A stretch of 64,000 nt of DNA from Sphingopyxis sp. RIFCSPHIGHO2_12_FULL_65_19. GTDB lineage: Bacteria > Pseudomonadota > Alphaproteobacteria > Sphingomonadales > Sphingomonadaceae. The stretch covers positions 1 to 64,000 of the forward strand of contig NZ_MIAM01000064.1 in the NCBI RefSeq assembly GCF_001830555.1. Reading direction: 5' to 3'. Below are positions 56,056 to 64,000 of this stretch, piece by piece. The position numbers were made by a program, and so were the translations under genes. How positions within the stretch are numbered: the first letter of the stretch is position 1; each line of letters starts with the position of its first letter. The notes under the pieces are model-generated. The model was not told where the DNA came from. It did no database searches and saw only the letters and a program-made list of their open reading frames with translations.

Positions 56056-57225
56056 ATGACCAAATCCCTGCGCGTCCTCTCGATCGCGACCCTTTTCCCC
56101 GACGCCGCGCGACCGAATTTCGGCCTGTTCGTCGAACGCAGCCTGCGTGCGCTCGCGGCCCAGCCCGGCATCGACCTCACCATCATTGCGCCGGTCGGCC
56201 TGCCCCCTTTTCCGCTCTCACTCCACAAACGCTATCGCGCGCTCCGCGGCCTCCCGCAAAGCGAGCAATGGAACGGCCTGACTGTTCTCCGCCCGCGCTT
56301 CACGCTGATCCCGCGCGTCGGTGCCAGCTTCAATCCGGCAAAAGTCGCGGACGCCGTGCTGACGGCCGCGCGCGGCCGGTCTTTCGATGTGATCGATGCG
56401 CAATTCTTCTACCCTGACGGCCCTGCCGCAATGCGCGTCGCGGATGCGCTCGGCCTGCCTTTTTCGGCCAAGGCACGCGGCGCGGACATCAGCCATTTCG
56501 GACATGATCCCGCGACACGAAATCAGGTGATCGACGCCGCCGACAAAGCCGCCGGGCTGCTCGCCGTATCGGCGGCAATGCGCGACGACATGGCCGCGAT
56601 CGGCATCGACGCAGCAAAAATTGCGGTTCACTACACCGGCATCGACGCCGCGCGTTTTCACCCCGGCGACCGCGGCGCGGCGCGCACGGCGCTCGCGATG
56701 GACGATGCCCCGGCTATCCTCACCGTCGGTGCGCTGATCGCGCGCAAGGGGCAGGCGCTGGTCATCGAGGCGCTTCCGGCGCTTCCCGGCGTCCATTATT
56801 GGCTTGCCGGGGCCGGTGACGAGGAGGGCCGCTACCGCGCACTTGCACGGCAGCTCGGTGTCGAAACGCGCGTTCATTTCATGGGACCCGTCGCCAACGC
56901 CGACCTGCCGCAGCTTTACCGGGCGGCCGATGCGGTGGTCATGCCATCGGCCAGCGAAGGCCTTGCCAATGCGTGGGTCGAGGCGCTTGCCTGCGGCACG
57001 CCAATCGTCATCAGCAACGCGGGCGGCGCCGCCGAACTCGTCACGGCGCCCGTTGCCGGACGCATCGTCGATCGCACGCCGTTGGCCATTGCTGCGGCGG
57101 TGAATGCCATCCTCACCGACCCGCCGCCGTCCGCCGATGTCGCCGCAATCCTGGGCGGCCGCTTCGACTGGGACCGTAACGGGCAGGAACTCGCCGCGCA
57201 CCTGCGCCGCTGCGCCGGGGCCTAG
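56056..57225 (+). CDS. glycosyltransferase family 4
   Basis: 389 aa GT-B fold. N-terminal Rossmann domain (VLSIATLFPDAARPNFGLFVERS), C-terminal nucleotide-sugar domain with ILTVGALIARKGQALVIEAL, HFMGPVANADLPQLYRAADA, and the E-x7-E motif in PSASEGLANAWVEALACGTPIV. ATG at 56056 with GAGAGG upstream. Sugar donor and acceptor unknown; no polysaccharide genes accompany it. Confidence 0.9.
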   Translation: MTKSLRVLSIATLFPDAARPNFGLFVERSLRALAAQPGIDLTIIAPVGLPPFPLSLHKRYRALRGLPQSEQWNGLTVLRPRFTLIPRVGASFNPAKVADAVLTAARGRSFDVIDAQFFYPDGPAAMRVADALGLPFSAKARGADISHFGHDPATRNQVIDAADKAAGLLAVSAAMRDDMAAIGIDAAKIAVHYTGIDAARFHPGDRGAARTALAMDDAPAILTVGALIARKGQALVIEALPALPGVHYWLAGAGDEEGRYRALARQLGVETRVHFMGPVANADLPQLYRAADAVVMPSASEGLANAWVEALACGTPIVISNAGGAAELVTAPVAGRIVDRTPLAIAAAVNAILTDPPPSADVAAILGGRFDWDRNGQELAAHLRRCAGA

Positions 57226-57288
57226 ACACGGCAACGCCGACCCGCTCGAAAGCGGGCCGGCGCCGGATTTACGTGATGCGCCGCCGGT

Positions 57289-58269
57289 TCAGACGACCGC
57301 GCCGTCATCCTTGCGTTCGACGCGTTCGCCGCCGTCCATGCCCGCGACGGTGCGCGGGACGAAGCTGTGCGGGCCGACTTTCAGCCACACCAGGATCGGC
57401 GTTGACATCAGGATCGACGAATAGGTGCCAACGAACACGCCGAGCAGGATCGCGGCGGTGAAGCCAAAGATCACGTCGGGTCCGAAGATCAGCAGCACGC
57501 CGAGCGCGAGCAGCATCGCGACACTGGTCATCACCGTACGCGACAGCGTCTCGTTGATGCTGAGGTTGAGCAGCGGGACGATGTCCATCTTGCGGTATTT
57601 TTTCAGATTCTCGCGGATGCGGTCATAAACGACGATCGTGTCGTTCAACGAATAACCGACAATCGTCAGTAGGGCCGCGACGCTGTTAAGGTCGAACTGG
57701 ATCTGCGTCACCGCGAAAAAGCCGAAGGTCAGCGCAACTTCGTGGAACAGGCGGCCGAGCGCACCGACGCCGAACTGCCATTCAAATCGGATCCAGATAT
57801 AGATCGAAATCCCCAGCATCGCGAGCGCAAGGCTGATCGCCCCGGTGCGCAGCAACTCTTCGGACACCTTGCCCGACACAGTTTCGACCGAACCAGCCTT
57901 CGCGGTCGGGAAGGCTTTCTGGATGCCCGCCACCAGCTGTTGCCCGGCGCGTTCGGCCGCCGCCTTGTCGCCGTCGGGAAGCGCGGTGCGGATCGAAATC
58001 GCCTTGTCCGATCCGAATTGCTGGATCGTCGCTTCGCCCAGGCCGATGTCGCCGACCTTTTCGCGAATTTCGTCGATCGGCGGCATGTCCTGCGTGAATT
58101 CGACGCGGACCGACTGGCCGCCGACGAAATCGATGCCAAGGTTCAGCCCCTTCACCGCGACGAGCGCGATCGAGATGATCACCAGGATTATGCTCATGGC
58201 CGACGCGACCTTGCGCCACTTCAGGAAATCGATGTTCGTGTCGTCGGGGACGAGTTTCAGCAAGCGCAT
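57289..58269 (-). CDS. secF: protein translocase subunit SecF
   Basis: With SecD, uses the proton gradient to pull exported proteins through SecYEG. 326 aa: first helix (VASAMSIILVIISIALVAVKG), GIDFVGGQSVRVEF, periplasmic domain, then five helices with SLNDTIVVYDRIREN and SRTVMTSVAMLLALGVLLIF. Starts 16 bases after the secD stop. Confidence 0.97.
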   Translation of the reverse strand: MRLLKLVPDDTNIDFLKWRKVASAMSIILVIISIALVAVKGLNLGIDFVGGQSVRVEFTQDMPPIDEIREKVGDIGLGEATIQQFGSDKAISIRTALPDGDKAAAERAGQQLVAGIQKAFPTAKAGSVETVSGKVSEELLRTGAISLALAMLGISIYIWIRFEWQFGVGALGRLFHEVALTFGFFAVTQIQFDLNSVAALLTIVGYSLNDTIVVYDRIRENLKKYRKMDIVPLLNLSINETLSRTVMTSVAMLLALGVLLIFGPDVIFGFTAAILLGVFVGTYSSILMSTPILVWLKVGPHSFVPRTVAGMDGGERVERKDDGAVV

Positions 58270-58285
58270 GATTTCGCTCCCTCCT

Positions 58286-59899
58286 TTAAATGTTGATCGA
58301 CGTCGGACGCTTGGTCCGCAGCCAATGGGCGACGAACATGCGCGTGACGGTCACGGCGGTGAAGACACTGGTGACGATGCCGATCGTCAGCACCACGGCA
58401 AAGCCCTTGATCGGTCCCGAACCGAACCAGAACATCAGCGACGCCGCGATGACGTTGGTGACGTTGGCGTCGAAAATCGCGCGGCTTGCTTCGGAATAGC
58501 CCAGCTCGACCGCCTGGAACGGCCGCCTGCCGCGCTTCAACTCCTCGCGTATGCGCTCGTTGATCAGCACGTTGGCATCGACCGCAGCGCCGATGGTCAG
58601 CACGAAACCCGCGATCCCCGGTAGCGTCAGCGTCGCGTTGAACGCCGCCATGATCGCGATGATCAGGAACACGTTAAAGATCAGCGCGATACAGGCGTAA
58701 ACGCCAAAACGACCATAGACGATGATCATCAGCACCAGCACCGCGACCGTGGCGATGATGCCCGCGATCGCGCCCTTGCGGATCGAATCGGCGCCGAGTT
58801 CGGGGGTGACCGTGCGTTCTTCGACCACGGTCATCTTCACCGGCAACGCACCGGAGCGCAGCGAAATCGCCAGCGCATTCGCGCTCGCGACGCTGAAACT
58901 GCCTGAAATCTGCGCGCTGCCGCCCAGGATCGGTTCGTTGATCGACGGCGCCGACAACACCTTGCCGTCGAGCACCATCGCAAAACGCTTGCCGACATTT
59001 TGCGCCGTGACTTTGGCAAAGGTGCTCGACCCGCCCGAATCGAACCGGATCGACACGACCGGCTGGCTGTTCTGGGGGTCATAGCTTTGCTGCGCGTTGA
59101 TCAACTGTTCGCCGCTGATCATCACCTGGCGGCGCAGCACCTCGAATGCGGCGCCACTGCCCTCGCCCTCGGCATAAGGAACAATCTCGCTCCCCACCGG
59201 AACGCGGCCCGCCGCGGCTTCATTCGGATCGGCGTTGGTATCGACCATGCGGAACTCAAGCCGCGCGGTCTTGCCGATCAATTCCTTCAGCGCCGCTGGG
59301 TCCTGAAGGCCCGGCACCTGCACGACGACGCGGTCGGTGCCTTCGCGGATGATCGTCGGTTCGCGCGTGCCCAGCGCGTTGACGCGCTTGTCGATGATGT
59401 CGCGCGCGGTATCCATCGCATTTGCCACCGCCTGCGCCTGCCCGGCGCTGGTCGGGGTCATCACGATCCGGGTCGAATCGATAACGTTGATGCTCCAGTC
59501 GCGCTGGCCCGTCATCCCCGCGCCCTGCGTCTCGCTGAACAGCCGTTCGCGCGCGGCATCGAGCTGCGCCTGGTCGCGGACGAGGAAGCTGATCCGGCCG
59601 CCGGCCGTCGACAGTTCGCCGATCGCAATGTCGTCGTCGGGACCGGTTTCGCCGCGCATCGCGGTGCGCACGGTCTTTTCCATGTTCGCCAGCTGCGTCT
59701 TGCGCAGGTCGGCGATGTCGGCTTCGAGCAGCAGGTGGCTGCCGCCCGCCAGGTCAAGGCCCAGGTTGACCTTGGCCTGGAGAACCGCCGGCAGGCTTTC
59801 TCGCGTTTTTTCGGGAAGGAAGCTGGGGATGGAAAACAGGATACCGAGCAGCAGGATGATGCTGATGCCGATGGTTTTCCAACGCGGGAAATCGAGCAT
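58286..59899 (-). CDS. secD: protein translocase subunit SecD
   Basis: RND-like partner of SecF. 537 aa: N-terminal helix, LGLDLAGGSHLLLEAD, the large periplasmic P1 region (RIVMTPTSAGQAQAVANAMD, NALGTREPTIIREGTDRVVVQVPG), and C-terminal helices with LPGIAGFVLTIGAAVDANVLINERIREE, of which the conserved Asp is part of the proton path. Minus-strand yajC-secD-secF order. Confidence 0.97.
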   Translation of the reverse strand: MLDFPRWKTIGISIILLLGILFSIPSFLPEKTRESLPAVLQAKVNLGLDLAGGSHLLLEADIADLRKTQLANMEKTVRTAMRGETGPDDDIAIGELSTAGGRISFLVRDQAQLDAARERLFSETQGAGMTGQRDWSINVIDSTRIVMTPTSAGQAQAVANAMDTARDIIDKRVNALGTREPTIIREGTDRVVVQVPGLQDPAALKELIGKTARLEFRMVDTNADPNEAAAGRVPVGSEIVPYAEGEGSGAAFEVLRRQVMISGEQLINAQQSYDPQNSQPVVSIRFDSGGSSTFAKVTAQNVGKRFAMVLDGKVLSAPSINEPILGGSAQISGSFSVASANALAISLRSGALPVKMTVVEERTVTPELGADSIRKGAIAGIIATVAVLVLMIIVYGRFGVYACIALIFNVFLIIAIMAAFNATLTLPGIAGFVLTIGAAVDANVLINERIREELKRGRRPFQAVELGYSEASRAIFDANVTNVIAASLMFWFGSGPIKGFAVVLTIGIVTSVFTAVTVTRMFVAHWLRTKRPTSINI

Positions 59900-59951
59900 T
59901 GTTTAATCCGATAGCAAGAGCGGAGCCGCGGCGGGCGCGGCCACCGTCGCG

Positions 59952-60281
59952 TCAGTCGTTGGCGGGCTTGCCACCGGGTTGCAGGACGTCGGCAAGGGTC
60001 GACTTCACGACCTTGATCTTCACCCCTTGCGCAATTTCGACATCGACGAAATCATCGTCGACGCGGGTGATCTTGCCGACGATGCCGCCGCCGGTCACGA
60101 CCTGGTCGCGCGGCTTCACCGCTGCGACCTTGGCGCGATGTTCCTTCGCGCGGACCTGCTGCGGGCGGATCAGGAAGAACCAGAATACGGCAAAGATCAG
60201 CAGATAGGGGACCAGCATCAGGAAACCGGCGGCCCCACCGCCCGATCCGGCCGCTTGGGTCAGAAGCAATTGCGTCGACAT
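59952..60281 (-). CDS. yajC: preprotein translocase accessory subunit YajC
   Basis: Small single-span partner of the SecDF complex. 109 aa: helix PYLLIFAVFWFFLIRPQQVR followed by a beta-rich domain (DQVVTGGGIVGKITRVDDDFVDVEIAQ) typical of YajC. First gene of yajC-secD-secF. The 279 bases upstream, to the tRNA-Pro, show no gene I can support. Confidence 0.96.
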   Translation of the reverse strand: MSTQLLLTQAAGSGGGAAGFLMLVPYLLIFAVFWFFLIRPQQVRAKEHRAKVAAVKPRDQVVTGGGIVGKITRVDDDFVDVEIAQGVKIKVVKSTLADVLQPGGKPAND

Positions 60282-60560
60282 GGATGAAAAACTTTCCGTT
60301 CGAGCGCGCAGCCGTTCCCCTTGTGGAACCGGCGCGCAAAGATGGCGCGGCGCCTATCATGCAGGGGCCTTGCGCGCAACTGGTCGCGCGTCCACCCCCC
60401 TTTGGCAGCCGCCGCCGAAATGGGAAGCTTGGGCGCCAGATCAAGCCCGCATGACCGATCGCGGCGACCAAGGGTCATCGCCGTCCTTCACTTTGCTCAG
60501 GAGAGCCTTGCATCGCCCGCCAACCCGCGCTAGGGGCCTCGCCTGCCCAACAGGGCCGGT

Positions 60561-60637
60561 CGGGACGTAGCGCAGCCTGGTAGCGCATCACACTGGGGGT
60601 GTGGGGGTCGGAGGTTCGAATCCTCTCGTCCCGACCA
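60561..60637 (+). tRNA. tRNA-Pro (GGG)
   Basis: Cloverleaf: acceptor CGGGACG pairs with CGTCCCG; D stem GCGC/GCGC; anticodon stem TCACA/TGTGG with loop CTGGGGG, anticodon GGG; T stem GGAGG/CCTCT around TTCGAAT; discriminator A and encoded CCA. A 9-bp stem CCTACCCGC (60661-60669) / GCGGGTAGG (60683-60691) without a T run follows. Accessory-looking DNA begins right after it. Confidence 0.97.
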
Positions 60638-60753
60638 ATTATTTCAATAGCTTAATATCACCTACCCGCTGCAAAATGCCGCGCGGGTAGGCCATGGGCA
60701 GGTTGCTTAAACGGGATCGACCGCGACCGTCGCGTGTTCTACATTAACCGCCG

Positions 60754-61335
60754 ATGCCAAACGATCCCGTGACATGGTGGACCGCCTTCGGCGCTATTGC
60801 ACAAGCAGTAGGTGCCGCCGCAACTTTTGCCGCTGTCGCCGTTTCACTTTGGATCGTAGCCTCCGAAAGGTCGATGAAAGCGAAGGCGTCGGCGCGGATA
60901 ATGGTTCAGTTCGTAGGCGATGGCACTCCGGGAACATACTTGGTCGGCATTGACGTAACCAATGTCGGCGTTCGTCCATTTCATGTGACGAGCGTAGGCT
61001 GGCGCACGGGCTGGTTAGGCTGGGGGCCGAACGTATTGAAGTACCGATACGCTATCCAAAAAACGAATATCATGCTCAATCAACGCCCGTCGCCACACAT
61101 CGTCGATCCGGGATTACATGACGGCTTTTATGTCACGGTCGCAGACATGAAGAGCGCAAACGCCGAAGAGTCGCGGAACGAAATGTTCACCCGCAAACTT
61201 CCGGTGATTGGCTATTGCCCGATATGGGCAATGGTGAACATCACGGGTCGAAAGCCCGTAATGTCGCGGGTGCCGCGAGACTTGGCCGTTTTTCTACGTA
61301 CTGGCGTTCATGCATCCACAACGGACGAAAATTAG
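60754..61335 (+). CDS. membrane-anchored protein of unknown function
   Basis: 193 aa, not recognised. One N-terminal membrane helix (residues about 8-32: TAFGAIAQAVGAAATFAAVAVSLWIV) precedes a soluble, probably cytoplasmic, beta-rich part (MVQFVGDGTPGTYLVGIDVTN, VGVRPFHVTSVGWRTGW). The helix-plus-domain plan resembles many short accessory-region proteins. Less GC-rich than the chromosomal core. No strong ribosome site before the ATG. Confidence 0.65.
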   Translation: MPNDPVTWWTAFGAIAQAVGAAATFAAVAVSLWIVASERSMKAKASARIMVQFVGDGTPGTYLVGIDVTNVGVRPFHVTSVGWRTGWLGWGPNVLKYRYAIQKTNIMLNQRPSPHIVDPGLHDGFYVTVADMKSANAEESRNEMFTRKLPVIGYCPIWAMVNITGRKPVMSRVPRDLAVFLRTGVHASTTDEN

Positions 61336-61404
61336 GCCGTGTAAGCGCCCCTTGCGTTGGACTCGCAGTAGATACCAACGTAACATCGCATAAGGGAGAC
61401 GGGC

Positions 61405-62028
61405 ATGGCAGGACCACCATTCATCAATTCGACGGGATTGATCGGCAAGATTTTCGAGAAAATACAACAGGCGAAAGTACCACCGCGCTACACGCAGGAC
61501 TTTCAAGCCACAGTTCTGGGCTATGGCAGCGGCAGCGCTAGACCCTTCATCCCCTTTTTAAAGCGGCTGAACTTTATCCAAAGCGACGGAACGCCCACTG
61601 ATTTGTACACGCGTTTCCGCAATGCCGACAGCAGCGGTGCCGCGATGGCTGAAGCAATGCGGATTGGGTTCGCCGACATCTTCCAAAAGAACGAATTCGC
61701 CAATGCGTTGTCGGACGACAAGTTGAAAAACTTGGTGGTTGAAATTACGGGGAAAGAGCCAAACGATGGGACAGTAGCGGCCATCGTAGGAAGCTTTAAA
61801 GCTTGTAAGTTGCTTGCCGACTTCGATGCAAATGAAACTAAGGACGTCGGAATAGTCGAGCCACTGGAACCTTCAAAATCGCTGGTAAAACACGAACCCA
61901 AACAAGCCGGGAAAGCTGAACTGCGGCTGGCATACACGATCAACGTGAACCTACCGGAAACTACTAATGTCGAAGTTTACAACGCAATTTTCTCGGCTAT
62001 CAAGCAGAATTTGTTGACCGATGACTAG
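61405..62028 (+). CDS. DUF5343 domain-containing protein
   Basis: 207 aa. The core matches DUF5343: VPPRYTQDFQATVLGYGSG, RPFIPFLKRLNFIQSDGTPT, LYTRFRNADSSGAAMAEAMR and IFQKNEFANALSDDKLKNL, a winged-helix-like arrangement. The C-terminal strand-helix LRLAYTINVNLPETTNVEVY to the end recurs in family members. An AAGGGAGA site precedes the ATG. Its stop overlaps the next gene's start by eight bases (ATGACTAG). Function unknown. It may bind nucleic acid or control the HEPN partner. Confidence 0.85.
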   Translation: MAGPPFINSTGLIGKIFEKIQQAKVPPRYTQDFQATVLGYGSGSARPFIPFLKRLNFIQSDGTPTDLYTRFRNADSSGAAMAEAMRIGFADIFQKNEFANALSDDKLKNLVVEITGKEPNDGTVAAIVGSFKACKLLADFDANETKDVGIVEPLEPSKSLVKHEPKQAGKAELRLAYTINVNLPETTNVEVYNAIFSAIKQNLLTDD

Positions 62029-62605
62029 CGGTTCAAACCAAATTCGTCTTTTTGCTCTAAACAACCTCGCGATTGAAGCGGCAGTTCAGCGCGTTGAACG
62101 CGATTTAGGCGTTGATTTAGGCCATCTTCCAGTCACCGAAAGCGGTCCCGACGAAACATACTACCCGCAATTTGACGAAAAAATTCGTCGGGAAGCCTCG
62201 GAAATGAGTGCTCACTATCGGGTGTTTTATTGTCTGGAAAACGCTATTCGATCTCTCATCACAGAAGTATTGTTCGAAAAGCACAACGAAGATTGGTGGA
62301 ACAGTGCCGTGCCAGAGTCCGTCAAAACTCACGTGTCGGCAACGCAGAAAAAAGAAGCCGAATCGGGGATAGCGATCCGGTCACAAGAGCCCATAGACTA
62401 CACGACGTTCGGCGAACTTGGCGAAATTATTAAGTCGAATTGGTCTGATTTCACCGACATTTTCCAGAACATAAAAGCTCTAGAAAAAGTGATCGCGACT
62501 TTAAACGTGCTTCGTGGGCCAATCGCTCATTGCAAACCACTAGCTGAAGACGAAGTCGTTCGGCTGCATTTGTCTGTTCGAGACTGGTTCCGCTCGATGG
62601 GATGA
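62021..62605 (+). CDS. Swt1-family HEPN domain protein
   Basis: 194 aa, all alpha. FDEKIRREASEMSAHYRVFY, ENAIRSLITEVLFEKHNEDWW and the final LNVLRGPIAHCKPLAEDEVVRL match the Swt1-type HEPN domain. R165 and H170 form the RxxxxH motif of HEPN ribonucleases, so the active site looks intact. HEPN enzymes act as toxins or phage-triggered RNases in many defence systems. Coupled to the DUF5343 gene upstream. RNA target and activator are unknown. Confidence 0.85.
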   Translation: MTSGSNQIRLFALNNLAIEAAVQRVERDLGVDLGHLPVTESGPDETYYPQFDEKIRREASEMSAHYRVFYCLENAIRSLITEVLFEKHNEDWWNSAVPESVKTHVSATQKKEAESGIAIRSQEPIDYTTFGELGEIIKSNWSDFTDIFQNIKALEKVIATLNVLRGPIAHCKPLAEDEVVRLHLSVRDWFRSMG

Positions 62606-62743
62606 CCTACCCATACCCTACCCAAGTGTGGATTGGAGCCACCTTCAACTCATTAATCAATGATTTCGTTCAATTTTATATTTCCAAAAACGATTGCTCG
62701 CCACATCATGTAGGCGAAGGAATACACTTTAAGGGGATTTCCG

Positions 62744-62998
62744 ATGTATAATGCTATGGACAGTTATTTGGACGTGGACACGTGGCACACGTCGCATCCT
62801 CTCGACGACCAACGCTTTTACAAGGCGTTGTCGAAGATTGTTCGCGATCCTAAATTTAGCCCCGAAGCCATGGGCGAATATATACGCGATAAAAAAGGCG
62901 TCTCGCGCGACGATAACGGCGACGTCTTCAACAACGTGATCGACCGTCGCATCACCGAAGCTTATGCAATCCAAGAGTTCGTCCGGCTGGGCCTTTGA
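62744..62998 (+). CDS. small protein of unknown function
   Basis: 84 aa, not recognised, acidic and basic residues mixed, no membrane segment. It reads DVDTWHTSHPLDDQRFYKAL, SPEAMGEYIRDKKGVSRDDN, FNNVIDRRITEAYAIQEFVR. An AAGGGGA site before the ATG at 62744 supports the start. The 138 bases upstream are AT-rich and may hold its promoter. Confidence 0.6.
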   Translation: MYNAMDSYLDVDTWHTSHPLDDQRFYKALSKIVRDPKFSPEAMGEYIRDKKGVSRDDNGDVFNNVIDRRITEAYAIQEFVRLGL

Positions 62999-63002
62999 CG
63001 AC

Positions 63003-63040
63003 AAAAGCCCCGACCACGCATGGCATAACGTGGCCGGGGC
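63003..63040 (-). terminator. Rho-independent terminator
   Basis: GCCCCGACCACG (63007-63018) and CGTGGCCGGGGC (63029-63040) form a 12-bp stem with one mismatch. Read on the minus strand it is followed by TTTT (63006-63003), so it should end the minus-strand pair at 63081-64000. It may also stop transcription from the left. Confidence 0.75.
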
Positions 63041-63080
63041 AGTCGGGGGGACGCGGAAGGAAAAGGGAACGCGTCGCCGA

Positions 63081-63602
63081 CTAACCGGATGGCAGGAACG
63101 GAAGCCGCAGGCCGACTTCGGCGCGCTCTTTTGGCGACATTGCCCACAGTGGCACCGCGAGCAGCGGCACGGCGTCCAGATCGATCGCACCGGCCCCTGC
63201 GGCAGCGACGGCGGCGGCAATGGGCTGCGCGGGCTCGGACAGGCCGACGACGGCGCACACCGGCAACTGGTCGCCCTGGGCTTTGCCATGCCACGCCAAA
63301 TTGAGCGCGGCGTCTTCCATACGGAACAGCAAATGCTGCAATCTGAAAAACGCACGAAGCTGCCCCCGCGGCGGGCTTAGATCGGCGGCTTCGGGGAGCG
63401 TTACGCCGTTCGCTTGCTCGTAGGAAACGAACAGCGGCAACGCGTGTTCGGCGAAGTCTTCGGTCGGCGGTTCGTCAAAGTCCCAAGGCAAGAGTTCGGC
63501 GTAGCGACCGAAGACCATCGTATCGCCCATAGGGCTAGGCCGACTGGCGCTCGATTTATCCAGCCAAGCGGCCAACCGCGAAAGGCGCGTCGCTGCGGTC
63601 AT
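63081..63602 (-). CDS. hypothetical protein
   Basis: 173 aa, not recognised. Aromatic/acidic N-terminal half (VFGRYAELLPWDFDEPPTED, LPLFVSYEQANGVTLPEAAD) and an Ala-rich second half with LRAFFRLQHLLFRMEDAALN and VCAVVGLSEPAQPIAAAVA. No signal peptide. Its ATG overlaps the upstream gene's stop (ATGA). GC-rich like the core chromosome, unlike the genes at 60754-62998. Confidence 0.6.
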   Translation of the reverse strand: MTAATRLSRLAAWLDKSSASRPSPMGDTMVFGRYAELLPWDFDEPPTEDFAEHALPLFVSYEQANGVTLPEAADLSPPRGQLRAFFRLQHLLFRMEDAALNLAWHGKAQGDQLPVCAVVGLSEPAQPIAAAVAAAGAGAIDLDAVPLLAVPLWAMSPKERAEVGLRLPFLPSG

Positions 63603-64000
63603 ACTTCAACGCGGGTCCGAAGCTTCGCAAGTTCGAGCGGCGAATAGAAGGACGCATGCACCTTCGCGATGAAACCGGGATAGCGTTTCGCCAGCCGGTC
63701 CAGCTTCGTCGAAGATTCGATATGTTCAAGCGCTTCGGGCGCGAACTTTGCGACAACCTTTTCCTTGAAACCAAGCACGACGTCTTCGGGAAGTCCCATC
63801 AAACGCCACGAATGGTTATACATGGTCAAAGCAAAGTCGGGGTCTTCGGTCACGGCTTCGCGAATGTTGGTGTAGCCACCGTCGCCGTTCTGGGCTTCGC
63901 GGGCGACCCAATCAAGACAGCGCATGTAGATTGGGGTACGAACGGGGTCCGGCACGAAGCGCGACCCCATCACGCTTTCACACGCCGCCATATGGTCCTT
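63599..64000 (-). CDS. hypothetical protein, possibly continuing beyond the window
   Basis: Not recognised. The frame is open to the right edge. An ATG at 63991 with AAGGA four bases upstream would give 130 aa, but a start outside the window cannot be excluded. It shows PVRTPIYMRCLDWVAREAQN, DFALTMYNHSWRLMGLPEDV and KVVAKFAPEALEHIESSTKL. It is coupled to the downstream gene. Confidence 0.55.
   Translation of the reverse strand, partial: KDHMAACESVMGSRFVPDPVRTPIYMRCLDWVAREAQNGDGGYTNIREAVTEDPDFALTMYNHSWRLMGLPEDVVLGFKEKVVAKFAPEALEHIESSTKLDRLAKRYPGFIAKVHASFYSPLELAKLRTRVEV

Noticed and set aside
60661-60691. Hairpin with CCTACCCGC/GCGGGTAGG arms after tRNA-Pro, and the related CCTACCC strings near 62606-62622, considered as an integration repeat.
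   Set aside because: Only eight shared bases, no match to the tRNA 3' end, and no T run. Too weak to call att or terminator.
1-64000. Search for CRISPR arrays, insertion-sequence transposases, rRNA genes and riboswitches.
   Set aside because: No regularly spaced repeats, transposase-like proteins, rRNA segments or recognisable riboswitch cores were seen. The intergenic repeats found are short palindromic pairs, not arrays.

Overview
The window is chromosomal DNA of a GC-rich alphaproteobacterium, most likely Sphingomonadales (Sphingomonadaceae, Sphingopyxis-like). The support is a Caulobacter/sphingomonad-type TonB-dependent receptor, alphaproteobacterial gene orders (coxB-coxA-ctaB-small ORF-ctaG-coxC, hda-ppk-ppx, purM-purN, lptD-surA-pdxA-rsmA, ccmC-D-E-F-G-H-I), dense packing with many 1-11 nt gene overlaps, frequent GTG/TTG starts, and paired inverted intergenic repeats typical of the group. 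The genus is inferred, not shown.

Layout: 1-2574 is a TonB-dependent receptor whose 3' end lies outside the window. Its promoter spacer is filled by a palindromic operator. 2743-11505 (minus) is a respiratory unit, cytochrome c oxidase subunits and assembly factors (ctaC, ctaD, ctaB, CoxF-like, ctaG, ctaE, DUF983, SURF1), running into thrC and a methyltransferase. 11738-15838 (plus) is pyrE-pdxJ-Rap1a-like-acpS-lepB-AI-2E transporter. 15875-22734 (minus) holds an FKBP isomerase, a J-domain protein, a PPK2 kinase, a hydrolase, aspS and a sugar-lactone-type oxidase. 22856-29627 carries RNase D and a tightly coupled DUF2066-hdaA-ppk1-ppx operon. 29713-34366 has purM-purN (purN fused to a YjbR domain), ndk, holC and pepA. 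34499-40243 is the envelope/cofactor operon lptD-surA-pdxA-rsmA. 40309-43682 is an AHH nuclease with an upstream partner, then kup. 43727-48739 is the cytochrome c maturation cluster (ccmC to ccmI, including the 51-aa ccmD; ccmA and ccmB are not here). Then follow a leucine-type dehydrogenase, tRNA-His, a 2OG oxygenase, a SIMPL protein, a Uup-type ABC-F ATPase, a DUF6456/XRE pair, a glycosyltransferase and yajC-secD-secF.

The character changes after tRNA-Pro(GGG) at 60561-60637. Downstream genes are mostly unrecognised and visibly less GC-rich for about 2.3 kb. They include a translationally coupled DUF5343 protein and a Swt1-type HEPN protein that keeps the RxxxxH ribonuclease motif. This is the best candidate for a little-described (possibly defence) system. 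Two coupled unknown genes enter from the right edge on the minus strand and end at a terminator hairpin.

The cox and ccm clusters work together: ccm proteins attach heme to c-type cytochromes that feed electrons to the aa3-type oxidase, and CtaB/CtaG/SURF1 supply its heme A pathway and copper centres. No gap without a gene exceeds about 300 bases.
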